Assembly: GCF_020921035.1 (NCBI RefSeq)
Contig: NC_063153.1
Coordinates: forward strand, 9,052,001 to 9,116,000
Reading direction: 5' to 3'
DNA from: Rhodamnia argentea
Taxonomy: Eukaryota > Streptophyta > Magnoliopsida > Myrtales > Myrtaceae
Length of the DNA: 64,000 nucleotides
Below the pieces are notes generated by a model, which did not search any database, was not told the DNA's origin, and saw nothing but the letters and a program-made list of their open reading frames with translations. Position numbers and translations under genes: made by a program. Shown one piece after another: positions 1 through 11,870 of the stretch. Position 1 is the stretch's first letter; the number at the start of each line of letters is the position of its first letter.

Positions 1-83
1 TAGAGAAACCGCAACTGTTGTTGAGTCGAAAATGGATTCTAAATTGTGGCACTATAGGTTTGGACACATGAGCGAAAAAGGGG

Positions 84-1049
84 ATGAAGTTGTTAGCATC
101 TAAGGGAAAATTGTCTGATTTGAAGTTCATAGATATTGGTCTACGTGAGGATTGCGTTCTGGGTAAGCAAAAAAGTGTCGGTTTTTCGAAGATTGAGAGA
201 GAACCAAAGAAAGGAAAATTAGAGGTGGTGCATATAGATGTGTGGGGGCCAGCTCTTGTATATTCCCTTGGAGGCTCGTGCTATTATGTCACGTTTATTG
301 ATGACTCTACTAGAAAGGTATGGATTTATTTTTTGAAAAATAAATCTGACGTGCTTGCTACTTTTAAGAGATGGAAATCTAAAGTAAAGAACGAGACCGG
401 CCTGAAGATTAAATGTCTAAGGTCCGATAATGGTGGTGAGTATGATAGCATGGAGTTCAAGCAATTTTGTGCAGAGAATGGAATCGGAATGATAAGAACT
501 GTTCCTAGTAGACTGCAGCAAAACGGAGTTGCTGAGAGGATGAATAGAACATTGAATGAGCATGCAAGAAGTATGAGGATGCATGCAAGGTTACCGAAGA
601 TGTTTTGGGCGGATGCAATTAACACAGCATCATATATAATCAATAGAGGACCTTCAGTTTCACTTGATTTCAAGTTACCAAAAGAAGAATGGAGTGGAAA
701 AAAGGTGAATCTCTCGCATCCGAAAGTTTTTGATTGTGTTTCATATGTCCACATAGATTTTGAAAATAGAGATAAGCTTGATGCAAAAGCTCAAAAATAT
801 TTTTTCATTGGATATGGTTCTGATTATTTTGGCTCTCGTTTTTGGGATGAGCAAAATAGAAAAATAGCAAGAACCGCTAATGTTACATTCAATGAAAACT
901 TATTGTACAAGTATAGAGTTGTGGTAGAATCTAGTGTGAAGAAGCAAACGGTGGAGACTAGAGAAATTGAATTGGAACGAGTTTCTAAGTGTTTTATGGT
1001 CAGAAATCTCGAAACTGTTGTTGCTGTAGACTCTAATGAAAAATCATAA
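84..1049 (+). pseudogene. copia integrase remnant
   Basis: An open stretch of 321 codons carries the end of the GAG-pre-integrase zinc finger (C and GKQK around residues 24-31) and the integrase core. The catalytic triad is visible: D in HIDVWGP (about residue 51), D in RSDNGGEY (about 115) and E in NGVAERMNRT (about 151). The GKKVNLSHPKVFDC motif typical of copia integrases follows at about residues 210-223. The WHYRFGHM part of the zinc finger lies upstream at about 48-72 in another frame, so a one-base shift separates it. Core catalytic residues survive, but the polyprotein is not continuous. Confidence 0.9.
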
Positions 1050-1149
1050 TAAGAACCATATACTCTTGAGCCCACTTTGAGAAGATCTAATAGAACATCT
1101 AAACCTGTATAGAGGTATTCTCTATCATTGAATTACTTGCTTTTAAGCG

Positions 1150-2150
1150 ATGCTGGCGAACCAGAAATTTTTTCTCAAGCAGTAGGTTAAAGATTTCGTT
1201 AAGTGGGAGTTAGCAATGCGGGATGAGTTGGATTCACTGGAGAAGAATAGAACTTGGGTGTTACCTCGGTTACCAAATGAGAAGAAGGCATTGTAGAACA
1301 AGTCGGTGTACCGGGTCAAAGAAGAACCTGATGGCAGCAAGAAGAACAAAGTAAGGTTAGTAGTAAAAGGTTTTCAGTAAAAGGAAGGAATTGACTACAC
1401 AAAAATTTTCTCTCTAGTCGTGAAATTGACTACTATTAGACTAGTGTTGAGTATTGTTGCTGCTGAGTTAGATGTAAAGACTGCATTCCGCCATGGTAAC
1501 TTGGAAACCAAAAGGTTTTCGGGTTTCTAGAAAAGAAAATTATGTCCGTAAGCTGAAGAAAAGTCCGTATGGCTTGAAACGGGTTCCTAGACGGTGGTAC
1601 AAGAAATTTGACACCTCTGTGTGGTAAAAAGTTTACCATAAGTGAGATGGATCATTCTTGTTACTTCAAGAAATTTCATGACTGCTATATTATTTTGCTA
1701 TTGTAAGTGAATGATATGCTCATTGCAAGATTTAGCATGAGGGAAATCAATATACTGAAGGAGAAATTGTCAAAAGAATTTGAGATAAAGGATTTTAGCA
1801 CAACGAATCAGATTCTTGGGATGAGGATCACGCACGATAGATCCAAAGGAATTCTAAAGTTATCTTAAGAAAAGTACATCGAGAAGGTCTTGGACAAATT
1901 CGAAATTCAGAATGCAAAGCCTAGAAGTACTCCTTTAGGAAGTCACTTCAAGCTCTCGAAGAAGCAATCGCCAAAGATAGATGAGGAGAGAAAATATATG
2001 GCTAAGGTGCCGTATGTGTTAACTGTTGGCAGTTTAATGTATGCAATGGTGTGTACCAAACTAGACATAATTCACACGGTGGGAGTTATGAGCAGATATA
2101 TGGCTAATCCGGGAATAAAACATTGAGAAGCTGTAAAGTGGTTATTAAGA
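1150..2150 (+). pseudogene. copia reverse transcriptase remnant
   Basis: Reverse transcriptase sequence is readable only piecewise. Examples are a degraded segment from about 1180 to 1640, the region before and after the active site at about 1640-1880, and a 78-codon open piece at 1890-2126 with the thumb-like sequence VGSLMYAMVCTKLDIIHTVG. Several stops and frame changes interrupt it, including a stop in the position of the YVDD box. It continues into the RNase H remnant after a stop at 2126. It cannot encode a working polymerase. Confidence 0.85.
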
Positions 2151-2171
2151 TACCCGAGAGGCACTTCAAGT

Positions 2172-2668
2172 ATGTCATTATGTTTTGCGAAAAACGGTGT
2201 AACCTTACAAGGCTTTGTTGATGCAGATCTTAGTGGTGACTTGGATAACGGGAAGAGCACTTTGGGTTATATTTTTAGTTTAGGTGGCACTGCAATTAGT
2301 TGGATGTCTAGACTTGGGACGTGTTTGTCTCTCTCAACTCCTGAAGCAGAGTATGTTGCTCTATATGAAGCTGGTAAGAAGATGATTTGGTTGAAAAACT
2401 TTCTGAAGGGAATAGGCAAGGAGCAAGATAGCAGTGTTCTTTTCAATGATAGCCATAGTGCTATTTGTCTTGCAAAAAATCCGATATTCATTCAAGGACA
2501 AAGCACGTTGGGTTGAAGTATCATCATATTCGTGAGCTAATAGATGAAAGGACATTGTCATTGAGGAAGATTCTTGGTGCAGAAAATCCAGCAAACATAT
2601 TAACAAAAGTTGTCACCATTGAGAAACCGAGGCTGTGCATTGCCTCGGTTGGCCTCCATGGATGGTGA
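2172..2668 (+). pseudogene. copia RNase H remnant
   Basis: Two overlapping open pieces (2172-2516 and 2465-2668) together cover the copia RNase H domain. The first has GFVDADLSGDLDNGKSTLG, then STPEAEYVALYEAGKK, which are the Asp and Glu metal-ligand regions. The second has KHVGLKYHHIRELIDE and the closing ENPANILTKVV. The frame change between them, around 2480-2515, breaks the domain. The polypurine tract follows about 90 bases after the last stop. Confidence 0.88.
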
Positions 2669-2756
2669 TGAGAGGGCCACCGCACTAGGACAATTTTTTG
2701 GTTACAAAGATGAGTGAAGACTATGAAAGATTATTGCCATTTTGAAGATCAGCCTC

Positions 2757-2768
2757 CAAGTGGGAGAT
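2757..2768 (+). other. polypurine tract of the left copia element
   Basis: The purine-rich string AAGTGGGAGAT lies directly before a TG dinucleotide that starts the 3' LTR. This is the usual plus-strand priming site layout of copia elements. Confidence 0.7.
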
Positions 2769-3099
2769 TGATGGATTTTGTGGAGTTCGACGAGAAAAAG
2801 AAAAGCAATATTAAGCGCGGATCTTTTACATGGCATAGTTGTAATTATTAAGCGCGGAGCTTTACAAGGCATACTTGTAATTTACTTCTCAACTATGCAT
2901 GCCCTAGACTTCTATTATATATTAGGGCAATATCTTTTATATTTGTAATGCGAAAAACTGATAGTGGAGAGATTGCCTAGTGTGACACCGTGGTTTTTTT
3001 CCTTTCTGATTTGAAGGGTTTCTCCACGTAAAAAATTCGCTTGTCTTCTTCTTCTTCTTCTCTGTTTTTTCTTCTCTTCAAAGATTCGCGTTCATAACA
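2769..3099 (+). repeat. 3' LTR of the left copia element
   Basis: The LTR begins with TG at 2769 immediately after the polypurine tract and probably ends with ACA near 3099, giving about 330 bp. It holds a TATA-like TATTATATATT at about 2913 and a CT-rich stretch near the end. An internal near-repeat of TTAAGCGCGGA occurs at about 2812 and 2849. The right border is inferred because the 5' LTR is outside the window and cannot be compared. Confidence 0.6.
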
Positions 3100-3784
3100 A
3101 GATCCGTACACGGTATAAACAAAATGCACAATCTTTTAAAAGTCTAACTTGTAAATGTCTTGCACCAATGTTTGTGGAAGAACTACGGTGTCGAAAAAAC
3201 ACATCTAGAAATTCAAATGATGGCGGACCGACCTATCTGAAAGGAATCTGCATAATATTGTACTGAATAATAAACTAGCATATTAGAAAAACTATTTAAA
3301 GGAAAGTCTACTAATTAACCATCCTTGAATAGCAGTGGCGTGCGCGTACGAACCCTTGCAAGGCTGCTCAAGGACATCTAAACCAACGTTGCGGTCAAAT
3401 TTTGATTGGCATTGTTAACCAGTTTGTTGCACCCTTCGGACTAGAATTTTGTAATGAGAATCACTTTAGCTTCTCATTTGTTCGCATGAGAAGATAATCA
3501 GTTTCCTTACAAATTTAGATTCAGAGAATAAAGCAGATTTCGCATGATTTTTTTTTTTTTTTCGAATTTCGACATTTTGTTTCACGACTGTCTAACATGG
3601 AGATATATCCTGATGCAACTTCATCCCTAGCAATGTTCCATGACCGTGTGACAATTCTTACTTGTTCATAGTCAATTGATCCACACTATATGTACACACG
3701 CACACACTAGTCTTCGTGGCCGGAATTAAAAAAATGGGCCATCTCCTTACTTAACAGGTAACACGGTGTAGATACGCTGTACAA
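3100..3784. other. intergenic spacer, no gene seen
   Basis: AT-rich sequence between the copia LTR and the duplicated block. It has a T-run at about 3550. I see no coding signal. Confidence 0.5.
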
Positions 3785-4270
3785 ACACATTCCTGTTTAG
3801 GGTTTTCCTAAATAGATGTCTGTCCAAATCATAATGTTTGGGCGTCGTCCCTTTGCATGGATCTGAATTCTCCATCCGAGTATGTGCATATTGTGCATAA
3901 GTTTCCATCATTGATAAAGATGGTATTTTCTCACTCTTGTTTCAATTGACAAAGAGGGTCTAGTTAACTCATGTCTATGAAGCATTGTTTTAGTATACTT
4001 CAATTTTTTTTTTAATTTCAACTTGCAAAATATGGGGAAATGCTGCTACTAGTCCTCAAACTTTAGTTCAATATGCAATGTTATCCTTGGGCTTCTAATT
4101 CGTTTAACTGTGTTCTTAAATTATTCTCAAACAGTCAATGTATTCTCTAGACTTTTAATATGTTCATTCTAAGTACGTCAACTTTCCTACGATGTCAAAT
4201 CGGTCCTTTAGCGCTATTCACAAGTTTTCATGAATACATTATTGCCCATATCTAAAACTATCATTTCATT
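3785..4270 (+). repeat. duplicated block R1, copy 1
   Basis: This block recurs three more times in the window: at 17450-17990 in the same orientation, and at 11840-12335 and 15060-15545 in the opposite orientation. Shared landmarks are the GGGTTTTCCTA string, the ATCATTGATAA-type string before TATTTTCTCAC, and a GTTAACTC(A/G)TG string. No coding frame is evident. It is part of the segmental duplication that surrounds the TOPLESS-related gene. Confidence 0.75.
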
Positions 4271-4689
4271 TAATCTTTTTCCGAAACAAAAAAAAAAGGA
4301 TAATTTTTAGTGCTTATAAAAAAATATTAATTTTTAGTAGTAATTGAGTATGTTTTAGCTTAAGAACTCTACAAATAGTAAAAATAGATCCTCATATAGA
4401 GTTGTATTAGGTTGATAGATATTCCCACTATTTTACGTCAAGTGTTTTTATAAGGAAATCTAGAAATGATATTGATTTATTTACAGATATTCCTCCTTGT
4501 GTTAATCTAAATATTGTTCCTTACTCGCGAAAAACCTTGAAACACAAAATAGATTAAATAAGCTATCAATCTAATAGGAACAAGATTTAGATTATCAAAA
4601 ATTTTAAAAATGAGGCACAAGATTGATTAATATAAGTACGAATATCTGTAAACAAGGTAATAACATATCTGAATATCCTTATGAAGACA

Positions 4690-5050
4690 ACTTCACTATG
4701 TTCAATTGGTATGCCACAGTGGAAGTATCTCGTGAGTTCATTAGCTCTCATCCCATAAAGTAGAGACGGTTTATTCATGGATGTTGTAGTTGCAAAGGAG
4801 GTTTGGAGTAGAATTTTTCTTTTTTTTTTGCAAATGTTGATGGAATACAACGATTCACAAAGCTGGTCTGTGGAGTTGCAATGGTTTCTCTGTGGATAAA
4901 ATTACCATTTCCTCGGGATCCATACAGATGTGTTGCATAAAATGCATGACGGTTCATTCATAGGAGTCTTCCCAGGTCACAAAATTTTGAAATTTGCAGG
5001 GATTGGAGAGTATATTGGTGTAGTTAGATTTTTTTTTAGGTCGCAAGAAA
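4690..5050 (+). repeat. duplicated block R2, copy 1
   Basis: This segment has an inverted counterpart at 14660-14960. The shared core is AGCTGGTCTGTGGAGTTGCA, at about 4860 here and as its reverse complement near 14930. Conceptual translations of the two copies resemble each other (for example NWRLY/DWRVY followed by CS and a stop in both), so the block may derive from a coding region, but I do not recognise it and both copies are full of stops. Confidence 0.65.
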
Positions 5051-6122
5051 ATTTTCATTTCACTTGAAAGAGAGGTACATCACTTCAAGATAAAAGATGA
5101 AAATCAAATAACACAAGTAAATCTGAAAGATAAATCAATTTGATACGATCTGCGGAGACTCGTTCATTTCATAAAGTTGGGTTTGTTATAGCATTAAAGT
5201 ACAACCGACAGCCGATCGCCAAATGTCGCATATGATAAACACAAACCAATACCGAATCTCTCATATGATAAGCACAAACCGATATCTTCTTCTCCAGTAG
5301 CTACAGCTTTGCCAAAAAGCAGCACCATTATGGTATAGAGACAACAACAATATCAACAGGTTGAAAGAGCACAAAAAAAGCATTGTAAATTTTAGATTTA
5401 TTTTTATATCGAAATAGAAGAGCACTCAATTCTAAATCTAACTCTAAATTGGAAGAGAAGAACTGTAAAAGAGATATCAGCTGATCACAAAATCACTTTT
5501 AGATAAACCGATCATGGAAACAGTAGATGAGTTGCGCTCGACTATAGGAGCAAGCGTCGGAGCCGAAGCGAGCGAGCAGATCCGAAATAGCAAATTCTTC
5601 CAAAATGCTCACGCTTTGAACTTTGAGCTCTCTAGACAAAACTCTTTACGTGGAAGAAAAAGTTGATGGATCATCTGCGAAATCAACGAAGAAGTCTTCG
5701 AGAAAAAGTTCAGGATATAGAGAAATAAGAAAGCAAAAAGCGAATGGGAGAGGAGAAGGGGGGAGGTCTTTCACCCTCCCTCAGGAAAGCTGCTGCAGAA
5801 AGAGTGGCTTGGGGGGCGGTTTGGGGAGGGAGAGAAAACCCTAGGAGAGAGCTCAAGGGGCGTAGTTAGATTTGAGACCACGTAGGATCACATCTGTTTA
5901 TAGCGCACCTGAAGCTGTATCTTGCAAGGATTTGTACCATGTTAACACTCCTGGTTCTCTTACAACACAGTATTTCTATTAACCCTCTCATCAGGTCTCT
6001 CTTTTTCGGTTTGCAAAAAACTAATAAACATGCAAATAGTCAGAATAAATTTGCCGCCAAGGCTGTGCTCCGCTCCGGACCGCCAAACGCAGACCTTGAA
6101 GAACTTGGTGCTTCACCATTTG
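5051..6122. other. spacer downstream of the TOPLESS-related gene
   Basis: No gene is recognised. A GC-richer patch at about 5540-5860, with polypurine runs, looks on the minus strand like a 5' leader (CT-rich with CCCTCCC boxes), which could be a relict promoter or first exon. The 73-codon and 77-codon open frames here are not convincing; the second overlaps the last exon of the gene on the other strand. Confidence 0.4.
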
Positions 6123-9100
6123 TCAACAAGAGCCGCTTTGGGCCGCATGCACCTCAACATCCTGCAATGTAACCTTCAGCCATGTTAATTCATCAAAGCA
6201 TTAGACCAGAAAAAGAAAAACATCATACAGAAGCATCGATTCGGTAACACTGACCATCATCGGAGCTTCAGAAGTAACACTAGGGGCAATAGGAGAGCAA
6301 CTTTCGCTTGTTTTGAGCAATTGAGAAGCGTTATTAGGGCCCAGGATCTTTATAGTGTTTCCATCTGCAATGACAGCAAGTAGACTTCCCTCCTTGTTGA
6401 TGCGGATGCGAGGCTTCGCCTTGAAAAATATTCCAAAAAGGGAAACAGGATAGGTTTAGCGGAACTATTACTACTAATCTTACGAAAATCATTTTGCAAA
6501 ACTTACTGGCAAGCCGCCTTCTGCATCGACAGTTGCCAAAAGCTTGACATTGTCCATGCTCCAGAATTTGATCACATGCTCGTCACCTGACGCTAAAAAG
6601 CTTTTGGCTGTATGGAAGTGTGCAATGTCCAGGGAACGTTTCTCCAACCCTTCATAGCTTCGTTTTATGGCGCCTTCACGTTCGTCCAACTCAATGAGGA
6701 ACGACTCTCCATCCTTGTTCGTCCCGGAAGAAAAAAGCCTTGAAAAGTAATTTAATATAGAGACGTCTAAGAAAAATAAGGGCATCCATATTTTATATCA
6801 TAGTATTAAAATTTGATCAGTTCAGTCTCTAGCACACCAAACCTGCTATTATCATTACTATAAGCCATAACCAGGCATCCACTTCCAGGAGCATCGTGAT
6901 CGAATCTGGCCCCGAAATCATCGTATAGCCATCCCCTTATCTTGCCATCCACAGATGTTGAGAAGATGAACTGAGGAAATTTAGAATTTAGCAGAAAACA
7001 AGAGGATGTCATCGAACATACTGAACCGTAGCGGATTAATTGAAAAGCAAGTGAAGTGTTGTTCTCACATGAATGCCCGACTTCGTAGTTGGGAGGATAG
7101 AATTAACAGGGGCTGTATGACCTTCAAAAGTAAACATTTTGACTCCATCTATCACATCCCAAGCCTGCATAAGCAGCGTCAAATACACTGCCAATTATTC
7201 ATGTCCTGAAATGAAAAGGAATGTCTTCTATATATGCTCGAATAGAAGTTCTAGTAAAAACCTTGATAGTCGCGTCATCGCCGCATGTTATGACAAACCG
7301 CTGCTTATCGGTGGCAGAAAATGCCAGATCGTTCACACGGCCATCGTGAGCTTCAATCTAGACATCAGAAGATGGTGTAACGAGTATGCTGAGCATGTAA
7401 ATACTCAGTCGAAAATAGGGAAATGAGCACTATACCTCCAGTTTCGGCATAACATCATTGCCCTCGCCAAAAACATATATCTGAACCAAGTGTCTCGAAT
7501 GCGCCGCGCCTTTTCCAAGATAAAAACCAAGTAATTATTCTTAGCATTCAAAGACGAAGCATCTTTAATTTTGCAGCTTATATGTGCGCGCGCGACAGGA
7601 TGTGTGTTTACTTACCAAACAATAAACCATCCGGACTCCAAATTACACGAGTTATAGAAATACTTGAATCTCCGATCATAGCTTCCTAAAGAAGCACAGA
7701 ACTTTCAAAATTAGTTCATGCAGATGGATGAGATTGAATTCACGGAATGGATGGTTATATTAGTCTATATGATACGTACCTTGAACTTCGTAGAGCACGC
7801 TCCCATATTCCAGACCTCAAAGTCGGCAGAAAATAGTTTCACTCCAGGACCAACTTCCCATAACCTGATATCTCCATTTCCGGTACCAACTAAATTTTCA
7901 GATAAACGAAATGCGAGTTAGAGTTTGAACTTATGGTCATGATTAATGTGAGCTTAAAAGAGGGCAAAAAAGAAGAAGAAGAAATCAGTGTGTTTGTGAA
8001 TATTAACCTAAAAGATATGTATGCCGAATCGGGTGAAAATCAATGTCCGTTGGGTACAATTCCTCCTGCAATGTCTGTATAACTTTAATGGGCAGGTCAT
8101 CAAGGATCTGTGACGTCGGTTGCTGGCTTAGAGCAGGATGAGCGTCCATTGATGTTACCTACACATGTATTAGAAGGCATCTCGATGGTTTTTCCCCCAT
8201 CTTCAAAGATGTTTTAATGGGATTGGATTAACTTACCTCTATGATTGCCTTATCAAGCCTTCTAGTCTTCAAATCGCAAGTACGTGCCGGGCCCTCTGAG
8301 GAATTTTCAGCCAAGTGCAGATTATCATTATATTTTCAATAGTTCACTGGGGCCAATGCACCGAACTCATGCTGGTAAACTCAGCCAGTCAGGTATGGTT
8401 TTAAAACATTGGAGGGTTTGAGTGATCACCTATGTTAGTAGTATGAGGCAGACAAACTGCAACCTTAGGCTCCGAAGCGCGAATTAATGTGGATCGACTA
8501 GGCCCTCTGACGGAAGATGAAATCAGCATTGGAACTTCTTGTGAAGACTACATTTGATAACATGAGTTTATCCAGATAGGTCATTAACCACAGAAGGACC
8601 ACTTATCTCCTTAGAAAATTTACAATAAGCTTCCAATGGGAAAAGGAACTCACCGCCGAAGAATCACCTGATGTTGGGGAAATCGGACTTTCAGGAGGTT
8701 TGCAGCAGTGGTCCGCCAAAAGCGTATGTATCACAGGATTTGGTACTGGATGGGCACACTGGGAATGCTGCCAGTTCACGCTGTAAGTTTAAAGGTAAAA
8801 TCATCATTAGATCCACATTTGCCACGGCGAAAACTTGATTAAGAAAAGCCGGATGAAAATGGTTGCATTTAATGGTTTCTATTCCGCTTTCGCATCACAT
8901 GCCTTGTAAAATTAAAATGGAAAATAATTCCTGTGCGATCATACCTAACCTGGAAACTGGTTAAGGAAGTTACCTTTGATTTATAATAAGCCCCAACCTA
9001 CACGGTTCGAATCCAGGAATATTAAGTTTTCCGCGCAGAGCAGGATTTACTGCAATATTATTCTTTATTTCCCACCTCACTGCGCTTCTCACATTCTGTA

Positions 9101-9817
9101 TGTGTCCGAACATGGCAAGTTTGTTGTTTGTCCTGTTGAATCCATATAAATCACATAACAGATAATAAGTTACATAAATATATGACCATGTGCAGAAACA
9201 ATCACTTCAACAAGTTAATACCAGATATTATTCAATGTCAGAAGTTCAGTTAATTCCTCGAATAAGTCCCTATTCGCCCCGAAAGCTTTTAGATCGCTCC
9301 TGAGTATATCTACTGCCTTTGAGACGTCATTGCTGCCAAAACATTTGACCAAACTCATTGAAAAATCGAGAATTTGATACGAACTGGATGCGGAGAAGAC
9401 ATGTACAGGCGACGACGGATCTATGCACAATAATCGCTAGATTCCTTAGACAACAATATTACCTGTCCAAAGCTTCAAGATACTTTTGTTTTCTCAGTGC
9501 CAGATAGATCTTCGTTGAGAATCTGTTGTCGTTAAGGTGTGTGAAACCGGAAAGATACCTTTCCGCCTCATTCCACTTCCCATCAAGCATGAGCTGCTCA
9601 AAGTACCTCCAATCGAAATATACACCCGATTCTCGCTCCAGCCTACCAGAGAGAAAAGAATAATTTGGTTCATAACAAGCAAGAAGTCTACTTATATTGA
9701 ATCAGATTCGAGAGACGAGCTTGGTCGACAAACTTACTCATGTGCTGCTTCTCTGTAGCCGTTCTCTTTTAAGAACTGTAAGATAATCAATATCTGGTGT
9801 GCCCTGAGATGAGGCAT
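6123..9817 (-). CDS. TPR: TOPLESS-related co-repressor, C-terminally truncated
   Basis: TOPLESS proteins bind EAR-motif repressors through an N-terminal LisH-CTLH domain and recruit silencing machinery in the nucleus. Seventeen exons with GT-AG borders join in one frame of 664 codons: 9738-9817, 9463-9642, 9222-9332, 8974-9132, 8654-8780, 8430-8547, 8237-8295, 8008-8158, 7780-7889, 7616-7685, 7436-7509, 7262-7357, 7069-7164, 6843-6970, 6507-6738, 6255-6419, 6123-6161. LisH (LIILQFLKENGYREAAHE) is at residues 10-27, CTLH to about 90, the conserved NWQHSQCAHPVPNP at about 180, and WD40 repeats from about 300 to 620 (VIWSPDG, VNDLAFSATDK, VITCGDD, FIFSTSVDGKI). The frame stops in the linker, so the second WD40 propeller of the usual roughly 1100-residue protein is missing. 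Residue 74 is Leu where Arabidopsis TPL has Phe; Lys71 is kept. The start at 9817 aligns residue-for-residue with TPL; 9841 is an alternative in-frame ATG. Confidence 0.92.
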
Positions 9818-9841
9818 TCCGTCCATATCGAGCCATACCAT

Positions 9842-10800
9842 TGGGACGGTATTCCTGTCTTCAAAAATTCCAAACAACACAAATCAATCTTTTCTTCGTC
9901 AATGAGAATAAATTCTTGCGTAACGTAGGCTGCCCATCAAAACTAGGTGCAAGATAATACACAAGAGATGATTTCTTCTTCGTCTTCTTATTCTTCCATA
10001 ATTTCAGAAAAATAATGGTAGATAAATCACATAAAATTGACTCTCTTACTTCATATCTACTACACATATTGTTCCAACCAGAAGCAAGTTGTACAAACGT
10101 AAACAACCACGCGTTATAAGATTTTGGTGAATAGAATCAATCTTCTGAACATGTACTTCGATATCCATCCCGAGTCAAGACATGCAAATCCTCTTTCTCT
10201 AAAGTTGATCAAAATCAATGTGATACGCCTTGCACTTGATGATCAGAGCTGAAAAATGATCTCCAAAGAAAGCTAAGAAGCCCGATCACCGTCGAAGCGA
10301 CGGGATCTATGAAGAGCTCACGACAGAACCAAAGATCAAGCACCCAATACCTCTTGGACGATGTAGAGAAAGAAAAGGTCTCACTTTTTGACAAGAATGC
10401 GCTGCAAAAAATCACAAGAAGTTGGCCCTTTTCCTCCAAAGATCACATTTTTTTTTTTTTGGGGGGGTTGATCAGTCAAACGAAGGAAGAAAACGTAAAA
10501 ACAAGAACACAGGAACTGGGTAAGAAGGCAAATTCAGACAAGAAAACAAGGAAGAAGCTTAACCTGAAACGAGAATGGGAATGATCTAATGCTAGTGTCG
10601 GTGGAATTTTTTTCCTCCCTAGAAGAAAGAGATCTCTCTCTGGGGCTCTCTCACGAACACCCTTTAAAATTTGCAGCTTGAGATGGTGGCGAAGCAAAGT
10701 TGACGGCTCAGCACAGAAATGTGCAGAGCGAAACTCAACGTGCTTCTTACACTCTGCGAGTGTGATGTGGACACTGTCTGAAAGGATTAGGGGATTTGGT
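9842..10800 (-). promoter_or_regulatory. 5' leader and probable promoter region of the TOPLESS-related gene
   Basis: The minus strand upstream of the start codon has CT-rich leader-like sequence at about 10600-10640 (CTCTCTC runs), and the region is partly conserved in the inverted pseudogene copy. Candidate leader splice sites exist, but I cannot fix a transcription start. The 74- to 91-codon open frames on both strands here are probably chance. Confidence 0.4.
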
Positions 10801-11870
10801 GGCAGCGCAATTCTTTTTTCCTTTTTTCTTATTTAATGAGGAGCTTTCTTGTTCTCACATAAAAAGGACAATGAAAAAGATAAACATAAAAGAGAAGCAA
10901 TCAAAACATGATTGGTTCCCTTGCTGTGTCAGGTCTCCGGAAAGATTTGCTAACGTGGATTTTTTTTTGTTTTTTTATTTTTATAATTCTACATATCTTG
11001 TGGAATTTCTACCGCCACAGAAGAAATACTTTCCGCAAGCAATATCATTCTCTGGGTCATTCGATTTGAGTAACTATTTATCGAGCACTTGTACCGCGCT
11101 AAATAATTTTCGTAAGCGGGATCGATCCCCGCACCGTTATTCACTCTCGATTTAAAATAGCTATGTAGTGTACGCTTGTACGGCGATCGAGATCGGTTTT
11201 GAAAATTCAATTCCCTAACGGTCGATGGGGAAATTTCTGCATAAAAGAAACTTAATCTCCGGACAAGTGTTCCACTTTCATTTAAAGTACATATTTACAC
11301 AGGCCGTTATTATTTTTTTGGTGGTCCCACGTTGGCAATTTGTAAAGGTTACTACTCCTTATAAATCTCATTTTACGGGTGTGAAAATCTCTAGTCCTTT
11401 CAAAACCACCGAACGAGGGGCGGCTTCCTTTGGATGTTGTCGAGTCCTAGGAAAATCTAGAAATATCCCAAAAATTAGTTTTATATCATTATGAATATTT
11501 GCGTGAATTTAGATCACTTTTGGAGGTTTTTTATTTTTATTTTTATTTTTTCACGTCGTTTTGTTATGGAAATCTTATTTTTCAACTTTGAACCCTACCT
11601 AAATTTGTTTGTTCGGATTAGTTTGGGCATATTCTTTTTTATAGCAAATTGCTGGGATCTAATATAGCTCGAAAGAGCATGAATGTGCATCCTAATGTTG
11701 GTTTCTTTAGAATGGCAATGAGTCATTGCATAATCCAAAGGACAGATTTTTATTACCCAATGAGTACCACGAGTACAATATTCCTGAAATTTCCACACAA
11801 GACACATCTTTCTTCCCATTTCTGGCTATCTAGGTCACACCCCGATTTCTAGTCCAAAAGGGGAATGACA
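10150..11870 (+). repeat. duplicated block R3, reference copy (upstream flank of the TOPLESS-related gene)
   Basis: Parts of this flank recur inverted at 12340-13420 and at 15590-16920, and directly at 16930-17210. Matching landmarks are GTGGCGAAGCAAAGTTG (10688 here, inverted at about 16895), the TCTCCGGA(C/T)AAGTGTTC string (about 11257, inverted at about 16207), and TTTGAACCCTA(C/G)CTAAATTT (about 11587, direct at about 17025). No coding content is evident beyond chance frames. Confidence 0.75.

Larger units (their letters stand above)
1..3099 (+). mobile_element. Ty1/copia LTR retrotransposon, 3' part, decayed
   Basis: The order GAG-pre-integrase, integrase, reverse transcriptase, RNase H, polypurine tract and 3' LTR is that of Ty1/copia elements, and the wording of the motifs is closest to the Tnt1/Tork type. 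Gag, protease and the 5' LTR lie beyond the left edge. The reading frame is broken by frameshifts (one near base 80 inside the zinc-finger region) and by many stops between about 1050 and 1890. The reverse transcriptase active-site YVDD-type motif near 1700 is degraded to VNDM after a stop. The element is inactive by itself. Element class is seen directly; lineage is inference. Confidence 0.93.

Noticed and set aside
326..754. 142-codon minus-strand frame
   Set aside because: It is the antisense shadow of the copia integrase.
5939..6172. 77-codon + strand frame
   Set aside because: Its 3' part is antisense to the last exon of the TOPLESS-related gene and the rest shows no family.
8990..9020. 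GGTTCGAATCC, which looks like a tRNA T-loop
   Set aside because: It lies within exon 4 of the TOPLESS-related gene and no cloverleaf can be formed around it.
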